Notes: generated from the letters alone by a model not told the origin. A stretch of 64,000 nt of DNA from Ceratotherium simum simum (GCF_000283155.1 NW_004454260.1:4367749-4431748), one strand, 5' to 3'; positions 21,777 through 34,599 are shown, numbered from the stretch's first letter. Numbers and translations: made by a program.

Positions 21777-24700
21777 ATGGCAGTATTAAGCTCTCTTATA
21801 TCAATAATCACTCTAAATGTAAATGGATGGAATTCTCCAATCAAAAGACACGGTATGGGGGCCGGCCCGGTGGCGTAGTGGTTAAGTTTGCACACTCCGC
21901 TTTGGCGGCCTGAGGTTTGTGGGTTCAGATCCTGGGCACAGACCTACCCACCACTTATCAAGCAATGCTGTGGCAGGCATCCTACATAAAGTAGAGGAAG
22001 ATGGACATGGATTTTAGCCCAGGGTCAATCTTCCTCAGCAAAAAGAAGAGGATTGGCAACAGATGTTAGCTTAGAGCTAATTTTCCTCACCAAAAAAAAA
22101 AAAAAAAAAGAGTGGATGGATGGTTTAAAAAACAAGACCCAACAATATGCTGCCTCCAGGAAACACATCTCAACTCTAAAGACAAACACAGTTTCAGAGT
22201 GAAGGGATGGAAGACGATACTCCAAGCAAATGGCAGGCAAAAGAAAGCAGGTTTTATCATACTTATATCAGACAAAGCAGAGTTCAAGATAAAAAAGACA
22301 GTGAGAGACAAAGAAGGGCACTATATACTGATAAAAGGGACATTCCACCAAGAGGACATGACACTTATAAATATATATGCACCTAACACAGGAGCACCAA
22401 AATATATAAAGCAAGTACTAACAGACCTAAAGGGAGAAATTGACAGCAACACAATAATAGTAGGGGACCTCAACACCCCACTTACATCAGTGGATAGATC
22501 TTCCAGACAGAAAGTCAACAAGGAAAACAGTGTCCTTAAATGAAACACTAGACCAGATGGACATAATAGATATAGATATAGAACATTGCATCCAAAAACA
22601 GCAGAATACACATTCTTTTCAAGCACACATGGAACATTCTCAAAGATAGACCATATGTTGGGAAACAAAGCAAGCCTCAATAAATTTAAGAAGATTGAAA
22701 TCATATCAAGCATCTTTTCTGACCACAATGCTATGAAACTAGAAGTCAACTACAAGAAAAAAGCTGGGAAAGGCACAAGTATGTGGAGATTAAACAACAA
22801 GCTACTGAACAACCATTGGATCAATGAAGAAATCAGAGGAGAAATCAAAAAATACCTTGAGACAAATGAAAACACAACATACCAACTCTTATGGGATGCA
22901 GCGAAAGTGGTACTAAGAGGGAAATTTATAGCAATACAGGTCTGCCTCAACAAACAAGAAAAATCTCATATAAGTAACCTTAAACTACATCTAACAGAAC
23001 TAGAAAAAGAAGAATAAATAAAGCCCAAAGTCAGCAGAAGGAGGGAAATAATAAAAATTAGAACATAAAATAAATGAAATAGAGACTAGAAAAACAATAG
23101 AAAGGATCAATGAAACTAAGCTGGTTCTTTGAGAAGATAAACAAAATTGGCAAACCCTTAGCCAGACTCACTAAGAAAAGGAGAAAAGGCACAAATAAAT
23201 AAAATTAAAAATGAAAGAGGATACCACAGAAATATAAAGGATTATAAGAGAACACTATGAAAAACTATACGGCAACAAATTGGATAACCTAGAAGAAATG
23301 GATAAGTTCTTAGACTCATACAACCTCCCCAAACTGAATCAAGAAGAAATAGAGAATCTGAACAGACCAGTCACAAGTAAAGAGATAGAAACAGCACTAA
23401 AAAACCTCCCAGAAAACAAAAGTCCAGGACCAGATGGCTTTTCTGGAGAATTCTACCAAACATTCAAAGAAGATTTAATACCTATCCTTCTCAAACTATT
23501 CTGAAAAAGCGAAGAAGATGGAATGCTTCCTAACTCATTCTGTGAGCCCAGCATCACCCTGATACCAAAACTGGACAAGGACAACACAAAAAAGGAAAAT
23601 TACAGGCTAATATTGTGAATGAACATTGGTGTAAAAATCTTCAACAAAATATTGGTAAATCGAATACAGCAATACATTAAAAAGATCATACACCATGACC
23701 AAGTGGGATTTATACCAGGGACTCAGGGATGTTTCAATATCCACAAATCAATGTGATACACCACATTAACAAAATGAGGAATAAAAATCACATGATTATC
23801 TCAATAGATGCAGAGAAAGCATTCGACAAGATCCAACATCCATTTATGATAAAAAACTCTCAATAAAATGGGCACAGAAGGAAAGTACCTCAACATTATA
23901 AAGGTCCTATATGACAAACCCACAGCCAAGATCATACTTAACGGTGAAAAACTGAAAGCCATCCCTCTGAGAACAGGAACAGGACAAGGGTGCCCACTTT
24001 CACCACTCCTATTCAACATAGTACTGGAGGTTTTGGCCAGAGTAATTAGGTAAGAAAAAGAAATAAAAAGTATCCAAATTGGAAAGGAAGAAGTAAAACT
24101 CTCACTGTTTGTGGACATGTTTCTATATATAGAAAACCCTAAAGAATCCATCAGAAAACTGTTAGAAATAACAACTATAGCAAAGTTGCTGGGTACAAAA
24201 TCAACCTACAAAAGTCAGTTGTGTTTCTATACACTTATAACGAACTAGCAGAAACAGAAGTCAAGAATACAATTCCATTAACAATCACAACAAAAAGAAT
24301 AAAATATCTAGGAATAAATGTAATCAAGGAGCTGAAAGACCTATAAACTGAAAACTATAACACAGTATTGGAAGAAATAGAAGACCTAAAGAAGTGGAAA
24401 GATATTCCATGCTCATGGATTGGAAGAATAAACATAGTTAAAATGTCAGTACTACCTAAAACAATCTACAGATTCAATGCCAGTCAGAATCCCAATGACT
24501 TTCTTCGCAGAAATAGAACAAAGAATCCTAAAATTTATGTGAAACAACAAAGACCCCGAATAGCCAAAGCAATCCTGAGAAAAAAAGAGCAAAGCTGGAG
24601 GCATCACAATCCCTGACTTCAAAATATACTACAAAGCTATAGTAATCAAAACAGCATGGTGCTGGCACAAAAACAAACACACAGATCAATGGAACAGAAT

Positions 24701-25822
24701 CAAGAGCCCAGAAGTAAACACATACATCTATGGACAGTTAATGTTTGACAGAGGAACCAAGAACATAAAATGGAGAAATGAAAGTCTCTTCAGTAAATGA
24801 TATTGGGAAAACTGGACAGCCACATGCAAAAGAATGAAAGTAGACCACCATTTTACAGCATACACAAAAATTAACTCAAAATGGATTTAAGACTTGAGTG
24901 TAAGACCTGAAACCATATAACTCCTATAAGATAAGAAAATACAGGCAATACACTCTTTGACATCAGTCTTAGCAGCATCTTTTTGAATACCGTGTCTACC
25001 GAGGCAAGGGAAACAAAAGAAAAAATAAACAAATGGGACTACATCAGACTAAAAAGCTTCTTCAAGGCAAAGGAAGTCATGAACAAAACGAAAAGAGAAT
25101 CCACCAACTGGGAGAAAATATTAGCAAATCATATATCCGACAAGGGGTTAATCTCCAAAATATTTAAAGAGTTCATACAACTCAACAGCAAAAAAACAAA
25201 AAGCCCGATCAAAAAATGGGCAGGGAATATGAATAGACATTTTTCCAAAGAAGATATACAGATGACCAGCAGGCACATCAAAAGATGTTCAACATCACTA
25301 ATAATTAGGGAAATGCAAATCAAGACCACAATGAGATAACACCTCAAGTCTGTCAGAATGGTTATAATCACTAAGACAAATAATAACAAATGTTGGCAAG
25401 GTTACGGAGAAAAGGGAACCCTCATACACTGCTGGTGGAAATGCAAATTGGTGCAGCCACTACGGAAAACAGTATGGAGATTTCTCAGAACATTAAAAGT
25501 AGAAATACCATATGATCCAGCCCTCCCACTACTGGGTATTTATCCAAAGAACATGAAATTAACAATACAAAGAGACTTATGCACTTCTATGTTCATTGCA
25601 GCATTATTCACAATAGCCAAGATGTGAAAGCAACCCAAGTGCCCATCAACTGATGAATGGATAAAGAAGATGTGGTTTATATATACAATGGAATACTACT
25701 CAGCCATAAAAAATGTCCCATTTGCAACAACGTGGATGGACCTTGAGGATATTATGTTAAGTGAAATAAGCCGGACAGAGAAAGAAAAATACCATATGAT
25801 TTTACTCATATATGGAAGATAG
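21777..25822 (+). pseudogene. L1 ORF2 (endonuclease/reverse transcriptase), disrupted
   Basis: ORF2p nicks target DNA and copies L1 RNA into it. The start is ATGGCAGTATTAAGC, leading into T-L-N-V-N-G-W, the endonuclease N-terminus. After the ERE insertion the endonuclease continues at 22112-22543 with C-L-Q-E-T-H-L and V-G-D-L-N-T-P-L. RT motifs are scattered over broken frames: S-P-G-P-D-G-F near 23425, [12 protein letters not shown] near 23983. The catalytic F-A-D-D is degraded to F-V-D with one aspartate codon missing at about 24108-24119. The C-terminus survives at 25358-25627 and ends near the TAG at 25820. Confidence 0.88.
21857..22109 (+). mobile_element. ERE SINE nested in L1 ORF2
   Basis: GGGGGCCGGCCCGGTGGCGT at the head, then GCTGTGGCAGGCATCC, AAGTAGAGGAAGATGG and an 18-A tail. 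It splits the L1 endonuclease coding region shortly after its start, between AAAGACACGGTATG and AGAGTGGATGGATGG. A clean TSD is not obvious. Confidence 0.92.
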
Positions 25823-26063
25823 ATAAACACATGGATAAAGAGAACAGATTAGTGGTTACCAGAAGGGAAGGGGGTGGGGAGGATGGGCGAAAGTTGTAAA
25901 GGGGCACATATGTATGGTGACCAATAAGGACTAGACTATTGCTGGTGAGCACGATGCAGCCTACACAGAATCTGGTATATTAATGTACCCCTGAAATTAC
26001 ACAATGTTCTAAACTAATGTGACCTCAATAAAATAATTAAAAAAAAAAATAAAAGGTTTTTGA

Positions 26064-26655
26064 AATTATTTTGCTTTCCTTTTACCTGGGAGACAATTTT
26101 AAGTTTTTTAAAAATGTGTTTTTTAAAAATTTATGAAAATATGACTGACCCATGTCTTTTTATTGAGTGCATTACTAAAGTATAACACAGCAGCAGAACA
26201 TTTTTTTCTGTCTCATGCTTGAGTCCAGAGGTTCACTGAAAGTAGGTTACACCCAAATTTTCTACGTCATTAAAACATTAAGTGCTTTGTACTTTGTATC
26301 ATAATTTCTTTATCACTTGAAGAAATCAAAATCCATTATATTGGCCTGGCGACTTTCCCCTGCTTCAGGCAAGGTGTATATATTAAGGTGTGTGTTTTTA
26401 ATATGCTCTGGTGAAGCAAGATCTAGAGTTTTGAGAAATCCTGCTACCCTTGGAGTGTTTCAGAGCATTTCTCAGGTTAGAGAACTATTTCTTTACAATT
26501 ATTCAGGTTTTGTATGAGGTTAATTTAATTATCAGATTGGAGCAGCTTTGTTTTTTCCGTAATATCTGAATATGTATTTGCCTACAGAGTGCCCTGTTAA
26601 AATATAACCCGTTTAAAAGGCTACAAGGTAAACTTTCATAGATTATATACAGCTC
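26064..26655. other. Unassigned AT-rich sequence
   Basis: No gene or named repeat seen. Confidence 0.4.
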
Positions 26656-26659
26656 TGTA

Positions 26660-28060
26660 TCACTGTCATCTTTCATTCATTCATATATTCATTAAATATT
26701 TATTTGAGTGCCTCCTATGTGCCAGGCATTATTTTAGGTACTGGGGATACAGTGGTCAACAAAATAGACAAAAAGTTCTTACTCCTGCAGGGTGAGACAG
26801 ACTGTGTGTGTGTGTGTCTGTGTGTGTGTGTGAGAATGTGTCAGTGTGTGTGAGAAATACTTTGGGGAAAAATAAAGCAGAGGAGGGAGATTAGGAACAA
26901 GGGTAGTTGCAATTATAAATAGGATGGTCAAGGCTGGGCTCACTGAGGTGACTTGTGATGAAAGGCCTGAAGAAGAGGAAGGGAATCATGTTGCTGTCTT
27001 GGGAGAAGAGTGCTTTAGGAGGAGGGGACAGCAAATGCCAAGTCCTGAGGCCAAGGCATGCTTCCGCCTTCCAGGAACTGTAATACAAGTGTGACTGGAG
27101 TAGAGTGAGCAGGGAGGAGAGCAGACACCAGTTCCACTAAGGCCTCTGGTCTTGTAAGCTATTGCAAGGGCTTTGGCTTGTACTTAAAGTGAGCAGAGAA
27201 GCTGATGGAGAGTTTCAAATAATGATGTGACATGATCTGGCTTATATTTTAAGAGGAGACATTGCCACTTTGTCTCACAATGTGGGGAGGGGCAGAAATA
27301 GGGAAACCAGTTAGGAAGCCGCCTTGTAGTAACCTAGGTGAGTGATGGTGTTGGCTTGGACCAGAGTGGTATGTTTTGAAGGTAGAGAGGGAAAAATTTT
27401 CTGATTGAATACAAGATGTGAGTGAGAGCAGTCAGTGGTGACTTGCAAGGTTTTTGGCCTATGCAGCTTGAAGGATGGCGTTGCGTTAACTAAGATAAGG
27501 AGAAGCTGATTTAGGGGGAAAGATCAGGAGCTCAGTTTTGGGGATGCCCAGTAGGCAGTTGGATATACTAGTCTGAATTCAGAGGAGAAGTCTGGGCTGG
27601 AGATAAACATTTGGGAGTTGTCGGAATATAGAAACTGGATGAAATTCACAAGGGAGTGAGTGTCGATAGAAAAGAAAAGAGGTTCAGGACCAAGAACCTG
27701 GACTACTTCACACTGAGGTTGAGGAGATGTGATGGACCCAGTGAAGAAGAATGAGAAAGCACAGCTGATGAGGTAGGAGGAAAACCAGGAGAGTGTGGTG
27801 TCTTGGGAGCCAAGTAAAGAAACTCTTTCAAGGAGGATGAGACAGATGCTCCCAAGAGGTGAAGTAAAATGAGGGTCAAGCATTGACTTAGGGATTTGGC
27901 AATGGGGAGGTCATTGGTGAGCTGGACAACAGCAATTTTGGTGGAGTAGTGGGGACCAGAAATTGATCAGTGAGAATTCAAGAGAGAACAGGATTAGAGA
28001 AATGGAAACATCCAATGTGAACAAATATTTCAAGGATTTTCCTGTAAAGGGCAAGTGAGA
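26660..28060 (+). repeat. Long ancient mammalian interspersed repeat
   Basis: It begins CATTCATTCATATATTC, then TATGTGCCAGGCATTATTTT and ACTGGGGATACAGTGGTC, followed by a (TG)n run at about 26800-26830. A purine-rich 1.2-kb body follows with TGATGTGACATGATCTGG, AGGTTTTTGGCCTATGC and AGGAAAACCAGGAGAGTG. This order recurs in many mammalian genomes; I recognise the pattern but am not sure of the family name. Related pieces lie at 43580-44110 and 48815-49245. Open frames inside (such as 27524-27883 minus) are not genes. Confidence 0.65.
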
Positions 28061-28454
28061 AATATAGCTGAAGGGAAAATGGGGTCAAGAGAGGTTTTAA
28101 AATATGGGAAAAATAACAGCATGTTTGAATGCTGATAGGAAAGAGAGTAGAGGAATAAAATGAGTGATCCTTCAAGTAGTATCATAATTCACATTCAGAA
28201 GAACTTAGTTTTAGCTTAAAACAGCTAAGATCATTTAACTTACCATTGTGAACACTAATTTTTGATAATGTAGTCTGTATTTTCAACATGCAAAGTTATT
28301 CCCATCTCCATCAAAAATCAGAACTTTTTCTTTTGTCTGAGCCTTTAAATAAAGTATTTTTTGGTATGAGTAGTTTCTGTTCATCTTATTCAACCTAAGG
28401 CAGTCCCTAGTTCTGTAGCAGTATACATCGGCCTGAGTGAGGTACTCTATCCAC
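28061..28454. other. Unassigned sequence
   Basis: No gene or clear repeat; it may be the decayed tail of the preceding ancient repeat. Confidence 0.35.
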
Positions 28455-28740
28455 ACGCTATAAACGTCCATGTGCAGGTTTTTATGTGAACATAAGTTTT
28501 CAACTCCTTTGGGTAAATACCGAGGAGCGTGATTGCTGGAACATGTGGTAAGAGTATGTTTAGTTTTGTAGGAAACTGCCAGACCATTCTCCAAAGTTGC
28601 TGCACCATTTTGCATTCCCACCAACAATGAATGAAAGTTCCTGTTGCTCCACATCCTCGCTAGCATTTGGTGGTGTCAGTATTCTGGATTTTTGCCATTC
28701 TAATCTGTGTGTAGTTGGTATCTCATTGTTTTACTCATAA
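28455..28740 (-). repeat. L1 fragment, antisense
   Basis: GTGAACATAAGTTTTCAACT, GGTAAATACCGAGGAGCG, GATTGCTGG and CATTCCCACCAACAATGAAT are reversed L1 ORF2 3'-end sequence. Confidence 0.8.
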
Positions 28741-28965
28741 CTTCTTTAGCTCACCTCCTATCTCAGGCACAGATTCCCCATCATCCTTTAAGCATGTATG
28801 GGATCCTCTGGGTTTTCTAAGAATTTATTCAGTTAGCAAAATAATCAGTGTGCATTACACATATAAGGTCTGTGTTTACAGATAGCAACCACCGGGCAGC
28901 AGATGGGTAAGAAGAAACAATAAGAGTTTAAAGATACAAGTGTCTCTGGATCTTGTGTGGATTAG

Positions 28966-29112
28966 CAGTGGTTTCTTTGCATGCCATATGAATCACCTGG
29001 GGCCGCTCTTGAAATGCAGGTTTTGACTCTTTAGGTTTGGGGTGGGGCCTGAGATCCTGCATTCCTGATAAACTCCTAGGTGATGCCAGTGATGCTGGTA
29101 CATCTCATTTTG
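28966..29112. mobile_element. hAT-Charlie MITE (MER5/MER20-like)
   Basis: CAGTGGTTTCTTTGC, GAATCACCTGGGG, GAGATCCTGCATTC and CTCCTAGGTGATGCCAGTG follow the pattern of this short hAT family. Confidence 0.7.
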
Positions 29113-29133
29113 TGTAGGAAGATATCAGAGGTA

Positions 29134-29798
29134 CAGTAGTCCCCCTTTATCCACGGGGCATGTGTTCCAAGACCCCAAGTGGATGGCTGAAACCATGGCT
29201 AGTACCAAACTCTATATATACTATGTTTTTTTCCTATACATACATACCTATGATAAGTTTAATTTATAAATTAGGCACAATAAGAGATTAACAACAATAA
29301 CTAATAATAAAATAGAATAATTATAACAACATATTAAAAGTTAACATAGATCTTAGCAACCTCAGCATATGATTTTTTTCCTTTCCTTATTAAGTTGAGA
29401 ACTTGCATCTTTTCACTTGAAGCACTTTATGGCTTCCCTTTGGCATATCGCAATTGCCAGCATCACTACTCTTGCACTTTGGAGCCATCATTAAGTAAAG
29501 TAAGGGTTGCTTGAAAACAAGCACTGCAGTACTGTTACAGTCAATCTGATAACCCAGACGGCTGCTAAGTGACTCACAGGCGGTAGTAGTGTATACAGTG
29601 TGGATGTGCTGGTCAAAGGGATGATTCACATCTCGGGAGGGACGGCGCGAGATTTTTTTGAGGTACTCAGAAGGGCGTGCAATTTAAAATTTGCGAATTG
29701 TTTATTTTTGGAATTTTCCATTTATTATTTTTGGGCCGCAGTTGACTATAGGTAACTGAAATAGGGAAAGCGAAACTGCAGATAAATGGGGACTACTG
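29134..29798. mobile_element. Tigger-like (TcMar) DNA transposon, non-autonomous
   Basis: Terminal inverted repeats CAGTAGTCCCCCTTTATC and ATAAATGGGGACTACTG are flanked by TA on both sides (29132-29133 and 29799-29800), the target duplication of Tc1/mariner elements. At 665 bp it is too short to encode a transposase. The 79-codon frame at 29390-29629 has no transposase motif that I can see. Confidence 0.85.
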
Positions 29799-29800
29799 TA

Positions 29801-30516
29801 TTACTTCTGAGCTTACTTTTTTTCCCTTAGGTTTTGCTTCTCTTCTCTTCCTACGTTCTCTTATTTCCATACTAGGTCCCCTCTAGCAGAAACTTTCTGA
29901 CTCTCAAACATACAGCATTTCAGTATCTTCTGCCTTCCAACCTTTGCATTTTTATTGGTCTCTGCAAAAAGGCTACTGGCTTCTGAGTGTTTTATTTAGT
30001 AATTAGGTAGCTGAAGAGACTTGAGGCAAGTTTCATTTGTATTACCTATGGAAGGCCAGACTTCTGGGTATCATTTAAATCCTGAGGCCATTTTCCTCAT
30101 AGGCTTCTGAACACCCACGTGTGTGCTTTAAGGCAAGGTCCCACACTGGGGCCAATTCGCCACTTTGAGTGTTGTCAGGTGTCTAATTCTCTGGACACTT
30201 CCATCCTAGGGCCAGCTCTCTTGTGGTTGGAGGTCAGTTGTTAAGCTTTGTTGTATAAGTAAGTTTGGTCAGCTTGTGGAATATAAAGCAAATCTTTTAA
30301 ATTTACCACATCCTGTTAAAAGCTTCTCAGGTGGCTCTAGAATTGAAGAGGTACTTCTCAAAGATAATTTTTTTTGATTGGGGAAGAGTTTGAAATTAAT
30401 TATATATAAACTCTGAAAAATTATTTAGGTTCTGCATTTAGTTTCTGCTATAATTTAGGTCATATATCTTGTCCTGAATTTAATTTTCATGAGGCATATT
30501 TTTTAGGATCATTTAT
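29801..30516. other. Unassigned sequence
   Basis: No gene or named repeat seen. Confidence 0.4.
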
Positions 30517-30758
30517 TGGTGCTGTCCAATAGAAATATGATATGTTATATACATAATTTTAAATTTTCTAGTAGCTACCTTAAAAAAGTAAAAAGAAACA
30601 GGTGAAATTATTTTAAATAATATATTTTATTTAACCCAATATATCCAAAATATTGTCATTTCAGTAGGTAATTGGTATAAAAATTATTAATGGGATAATG
30701 TATAGTCTTTTTTTTTATACTAAGTCTTAGAAATTTGCTATGTATTTTATATTCACAG
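30517..30758. mobile_element. hAT-type element, left part (split by provirus)
   Basis: Begins GGTGCTGTCCAATAGAAATA (CAGTGCTGTCC-type terminus), runs through AATTTTAAATTTTCTAGTAG and AACCCAATATATCC, and stops at the proviral insertion site. Its right part is 37475-37535. Confidence 0.8.
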
Positions 30759-31127
30759 TGTTGACGTTAAACAAATAGACAGCCTGTTATTTCTCCAGCA
30801 AAAAATAGGTTTATTTGGGATCGGCAAAGAGTTGCAGTTTGCGATCTGCAGCTATGGCAAGCCATGTACAAGTTCTCAGCAGCAAGGGGAGGAGAAACTC
30901 TTTTATAGAGGGGAAGAGGAGGTTGGGGGGCTGTTGTAAACAGAGTCCATTGGAGGAGACTGGGAGTTTGAAGTGTAGTGGCTTCTCATTGGCTGAAGTT
31001 CTTGCCGGTCAAGAAGAGGAAGTCTTTCTTCTTCCTATTGGGCTCTGCTTGTTGAGGTAAGGCATGAGAGCTCCCTCTTTGACCTTCTGACTCCCTTTTA
31101 ATGAGGTTTTGTTTGTTAATTTCCACA
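30759..31127 (-). repeat. 3' LTR of the provirus
   Basis: TG...CA ends (plus strand TGTTGACGTTAAAC to TTAATTTCCACA). It shares the reversed TATA box (CTCTTTTATAGAGG) and polyadenylation signal (GGTTTATTTGGG) with the 5' LTR, but lacks about 23 bp there that hold a second CCAAT box. Confidence 0.93.
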
Positions 31128-31139
31128 TTTTTCCCTTTT
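31128..31139 (-). other. Polypurine tract
   Basis: On the minus strand this reads AAAAGGGAAAAA directly before the 3' LTR, the expected plus-strand primer site for reverse transcription. Confidence 0.85.
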
Positions 31140-31540
31140 GATCGAGATCTTTCTCTGAAAGCATTGCTGATCAAGAGTCAGGTTTTTCCGGTTTCATTGG
31201 CCTTTTGTCTCCTGATGCCAGGAAGGACCTTTCCTCGTATCATGTCCCACATTGGAGGGAAAGTGCACAGATTGGAAACCTGTTGTGGCTATATTTGTGT
31301 AACAACAAGGCGTAGAAGAGAGAACTCTCAGGCACTTTTTAATCTAAAGTCCATATGTTATCAAGATCATAGGCATGGGAGATCATCTGAAGCATTTTCT
31401 CATCAAGGGTTTGGCACACAAACTTCCAACAGGCCTGGTCCGGTCGTCTCAAGAAAGCTGTCTCATCAGATGTCGTCTGCTTCAATTCCAGGAAAATCAC
31501 CAGATGATGTGCAGGTCCAGTCAGGGTTTGGTGCTTTCTT
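31140..31540 (-). other. Short pol-to-LTR interval, no env recognised
   Basis: About 400 bp of broken frames between the integrase end and the purine tract. No surface or transmembrane glycoprotein motif, immunosuppressive-domain-like stretch or CX6C motif is visible. It is far too short for an env gene. Confidence 0.7.
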
Positions 31541-32427
31541 TAGGTGTGTCACATGAATCCAAGAGTCCATTCCTGGAGTTCGGCAGTACAGGGGTTAGTT
31601 AGCAGTACCGTATAAGGGCCTTTCAGCAAGATTGAAGAGAGTCCTTCTGGAGCTTCTTTCCAATAGATGAAATCTCCAGGTTGCAAGGTGTGCTGCTTAA
31701 GGTCTTCATCTCCCCGGAGTGCACTGTGAAAGATTGCTCTACCAAAACATGGTTATTTTTAATAGAAGCAATTAGGCCTTTGCAATACTGGAGTATATTT
31801 CCTTTTATCAGCTGTGGGTCCAAAGAGGCAGGAGCCAGGTGCATTGGGCGTCCTGTGACTATCTCAAAGGGTGAGAGTTTATGAGTTCTAAAGGGGGTGG
31901 ATCTGAGGTTTAGAAGGACAAGTGGTAATGCTTTTGGCCAAGGTATTTGGAGAGTCTCTACCACTTTTGCCAATTGAGTCTTAATAATGCCGTTAGTGCG
32001 TTTGACTAAACCGGAAGATTGAAAGTGGTAAGTACAGTGAAAGTATTGTAAAACCGGCCAAAGAGTGCAGACATGTCGAAGTACCTGACTAGTAGATGGG
32101 TTCCTTGATCACTGTGAAGCTCAAGAGGAGTTCCCAGGTAGGGATAATCTTTTCCAAAAGGAATTTAGCCACAGAAGAGACAGTAGCCTGTCTGCAAGGG
32201 AAGGCTTCAGTCCAGGGAGAAAACATATAAACTGTAACTAAAACATAGTTATCTCCAGGAGATGGGAGAAGTTGTATGAAATCCCTTTGCCAAACTTCAA
32301 ATGGTCCATTAGGCAGTTTAAAATGTCCAGGAGTAGTACAGACGGGCTTCCCTGGATTATGTTTGGGACAAGTGAGGTAGGCACTTTTTGCAGCTTTGTT
32401 AATATTTCCCCACCAATGTTGATTCAT
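31541..32427 (-). pseudogene. pol: Retroviral integrase, broken
   Basis: The integrase region inserts viral DNA into the host genome. The open segment 32089-32427 carries the end of the zinc-binding domain (C-P-K-H-N-P-G-K near its start) and the first part of the catalytic core (Q-R-D-F-I-Q-L, then V-L-V-T-V). A frame break separates it from 31623-31973, which has the core's C-terminal side (S-P-F-E-I-V-T-G-R-P). A G-P-Y-T-V-L-L-T module, the GPY/F mark of gammaretrovirus-like integrases, lies near 31598-31622. An in-frame stop falls soon after it. Confidence 0.88.
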
Positions 32428-32761
32428 GAATGCTATCGTTTTGTCAGTAGACCAATGGTTTATTGTATCTACAGTGGTTAGGAGTGGGAATTTTAGAGTC
32501 TCTGCTAGGACCGGGTTGTTATCTGGTCAAAACCAGAGCTTTTTCTTTTTATCAAACCAACAATTGTTGAATTTCCAATCTTGTTTTTCCTTTTCTGAGG
32601 CCAATTGTTGGGCCTCTCTAGCCAGTTTTTCTAAGTTGTCATTTGGGGAAATACTTCTTTGGCTGCTGTTGGTTCCTTAAAGGGCTGCATTCCTAGTAGA
32701 AATGTCAGCAGGGTGATTTCCTTTAGCTTCCAGAGAGTCAAGGTTAGAATGCCCCAGGATC

Positions 32762-33127
32762 TTAATAACAGCTAAAGCAGCAGGTAAAAGTATAGCATCT
32801 AATAATTCCAGAACATAGGGGCCATTTTATAATTTTATTTCCACTGGAAATAAGGAAGCCACATTGCTTCCACAACATTCCAACATCATGAGCTACTCTG
32901 AAAGCATATCTGCCATCAGTATAAATGTTGGCAGAGTTGCCCTTGGCTAAAGTACAAGCCCGTGTAAGAGCATATAATTCAGCCTGTTGGGCCGAAGTAG
33001 CCATAGGTAGAGGTGCTGCCTCAATGATATCAAAAGGAGTTGCAATACCACACCCAGCACAGTATTTGCCACTGTCACCCTTTAAGTAAGAACCATCACT
33101 AAACCATGAGAAATCGGCATTACCCAA
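32762..33127 (-). pseudogene. pol: Retroviral RNase H domain, partly open
   Basis: RNase H removes the RNA strand during reverse transcription. A 121-codon open segment holds three acidic-site regions in order: F-S-D-G-S near residue 9, A-E-L-Y-A-L near residue 49, and Y-T-D-G-R-Y-A-F near residue 69. The C-terminal part drifts into unrelated sequence after about residue 80, indicating a frameshift. It is separated from the RT by several stops and shifts. Confidence 0.85.
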
Positions 33128-33649
33128 AGGAGTTTCCTGCAGATCATCATGAGGAGTTAGGAGGTGATCTGTCAGCGTTAAGTTGTCGTGAGGGACTTCA
33201 TTGGTAATGGAGAGAAGAGTAGCAGGGTTAAGGTTATTACAGCGTGAAAGAGTTACGTGAGGAGCACTTAAAAGGATTTCGTAGGTAAGGTGGCTGACTG
33301 AAGTATGTTGAGTGTGATGAGAATTCAGGAGGGTTCTTCTGCATGAGAAGTACTACAGAAATGGTTAAAGGGGATCCTGCAACAATTTTCTTGGCCTTAA
33401 CCAAAAGGGCAGTGGCAGTAATGGCTCTAAGGCAAAGGGGGTATCCCTGAGCCATAGGGGCCAGTTGCTGGCTCTAATAGCCTATGGGTTGATGGTGGTC
33501 CCTGTGTTTTTGGGTGAGTACCTTGCTTTCCATATACAAAAAGGAAAAAGGGAATCTCATAATAGGGATGTCCAAGGGCAGGTGGGTTCATCAAACTTCC
33601 TTTACGACCTTAAATGCTGTGTTGTCCACTTATTCCCATAAAATTGGGT

Positions 33650-34500
33650 CAGGGTCGTTGTTCTTTGAATTGGCCATAAGAAAGAAATTTGGAATCCAAT
33701 TTCAGCAATAACCAACTAGCCTGAGAGAACCTCACAGCTGATGTTTAATTTTGGGTTTGAGGAAACTTAGGACACCATGAAGCCTATCTGGATCTAGGTA
33801 TAGCCCTTGTTCTGATATCAGATGCCCTAAATTTCGAACCTGGGTTTTGGCAAACTGCAGTTTTCCTTTGGCAACTTTACGTCCATTTAAGGCCAAAAGC
33901 TTTAGCAAGTGGATGCTGTCTTCCTGTGAGGAGACTTGGGAGGGAGAGCAAAGAAGCAAATCGTCCACATATTGTAAGAAAGTGGAATCCAGCTTTCAGG
34001 ATTTGTGAAAAACAAGAAGGGCTCTCAGTAAAAATGTGAGGCATTACTGTCCTGATGAATTGTTTTCCTTCTCAAGTGAAGGCAAAAAGATAGTGGCTAG
34101 CTTCATCAACTGGAATGCTAAAGAATATACTACATAAATCAATTACTGTAAACAATTTGTTTTCAGTGGAATTAGATGTTAGTAGCATATGAGGGTTAGG
34201 ATCAGCAGGGTGTTGAGGGGTAACAGTGTGGTTTATTGCTCCGAGATCCTGGTTGACTCTTCCACCCTTGGTCAGTAGGTTTTCTCACGGGTAACATAGG
34301 GATTATTTTGCAGGGACTAGTGCAAGGGATAATGAGGCCTGGACCCTTGTAATCCTCTATTATGGGCTTTATACCTTGAAGGGCTTCTTTACCTATGGGG
34401 GTATTGATTAATTCTGGGGAGAGGTTTGGAGGGATCTGTTTGAATCTTGATGGGAGGTGTGCTGTGAATTTTATCAGTATCAGTTGGAGATTTTGCTCAT
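33650..34500 (-). pseudogene. pol: Retroviral reverse transcriptase, broken
   Basis: RT copies the RNA genome to DNA. The catalytic Y-V-D-D motif is at 33960-33971, preceded by F-L-Q and followed by the thumb and connection region (for example L-G-H-L-I-S-E-Q-G) in the open segment ending at 33732. Upstream, a V-I-D-L motif A with the first catalytic aspartate is read near 34128-34139, followed by an in-frame TGA where a tryptophan codon is likely. Another stop lies between the two motifs, so the protein cannot be made. Confidence 0.85.
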
Positions 34501-34599
34501 AAAGAGGGTGGTAGCTGATTTAATAGGGACAAATGATCATTGCTTCCGAAATCAGCTCTAGTACCATCAGAGATGAAGCAAATAAAAGATGTCACAGGG

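Larger units (their letters stand above)
19628..26054 (+). mobile_element. Full-length L1 retrotransposon, inactive
   Basis: It contains a 5'UTR (19628-20404), ORF1 (20405-21360), an inter-ORF stretch, ORF2 (21777-25822) and a 3'UTR ending in an A-rich tail at about 26038-26054. The TSD GGTTTTTGA is at 19619-19627 and 26055-26063, and similarity extends a few bases further out. The element is complete at the 5' end, which is uncommon for L1. Frames are broken by many indels and stops and by an ERE SINE at 21857-22109, so it cannot move by itself. Confidence 0.93.

Noticed and set aside
26800..26855. TG repeat as a special regulatory element; likewise 40769, 41780 and 53571
   Set aside because: Ordinary microsatellites at typical places (repeat tails or intergenic). 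Z-DNA potential alone is not evidence of function.
27524..27883. 119-codon minus-strand frame as a gene
   Set aside because: It lies inside a long ancient interspersed repeat, opposite a purine-rich strand that makes few stops.
31140..31540. Remnant env between integrase and 3' LTR
   Set aside because: Only about 400 bp with several stops and no glycoprotein motif; I could not support calling it env.
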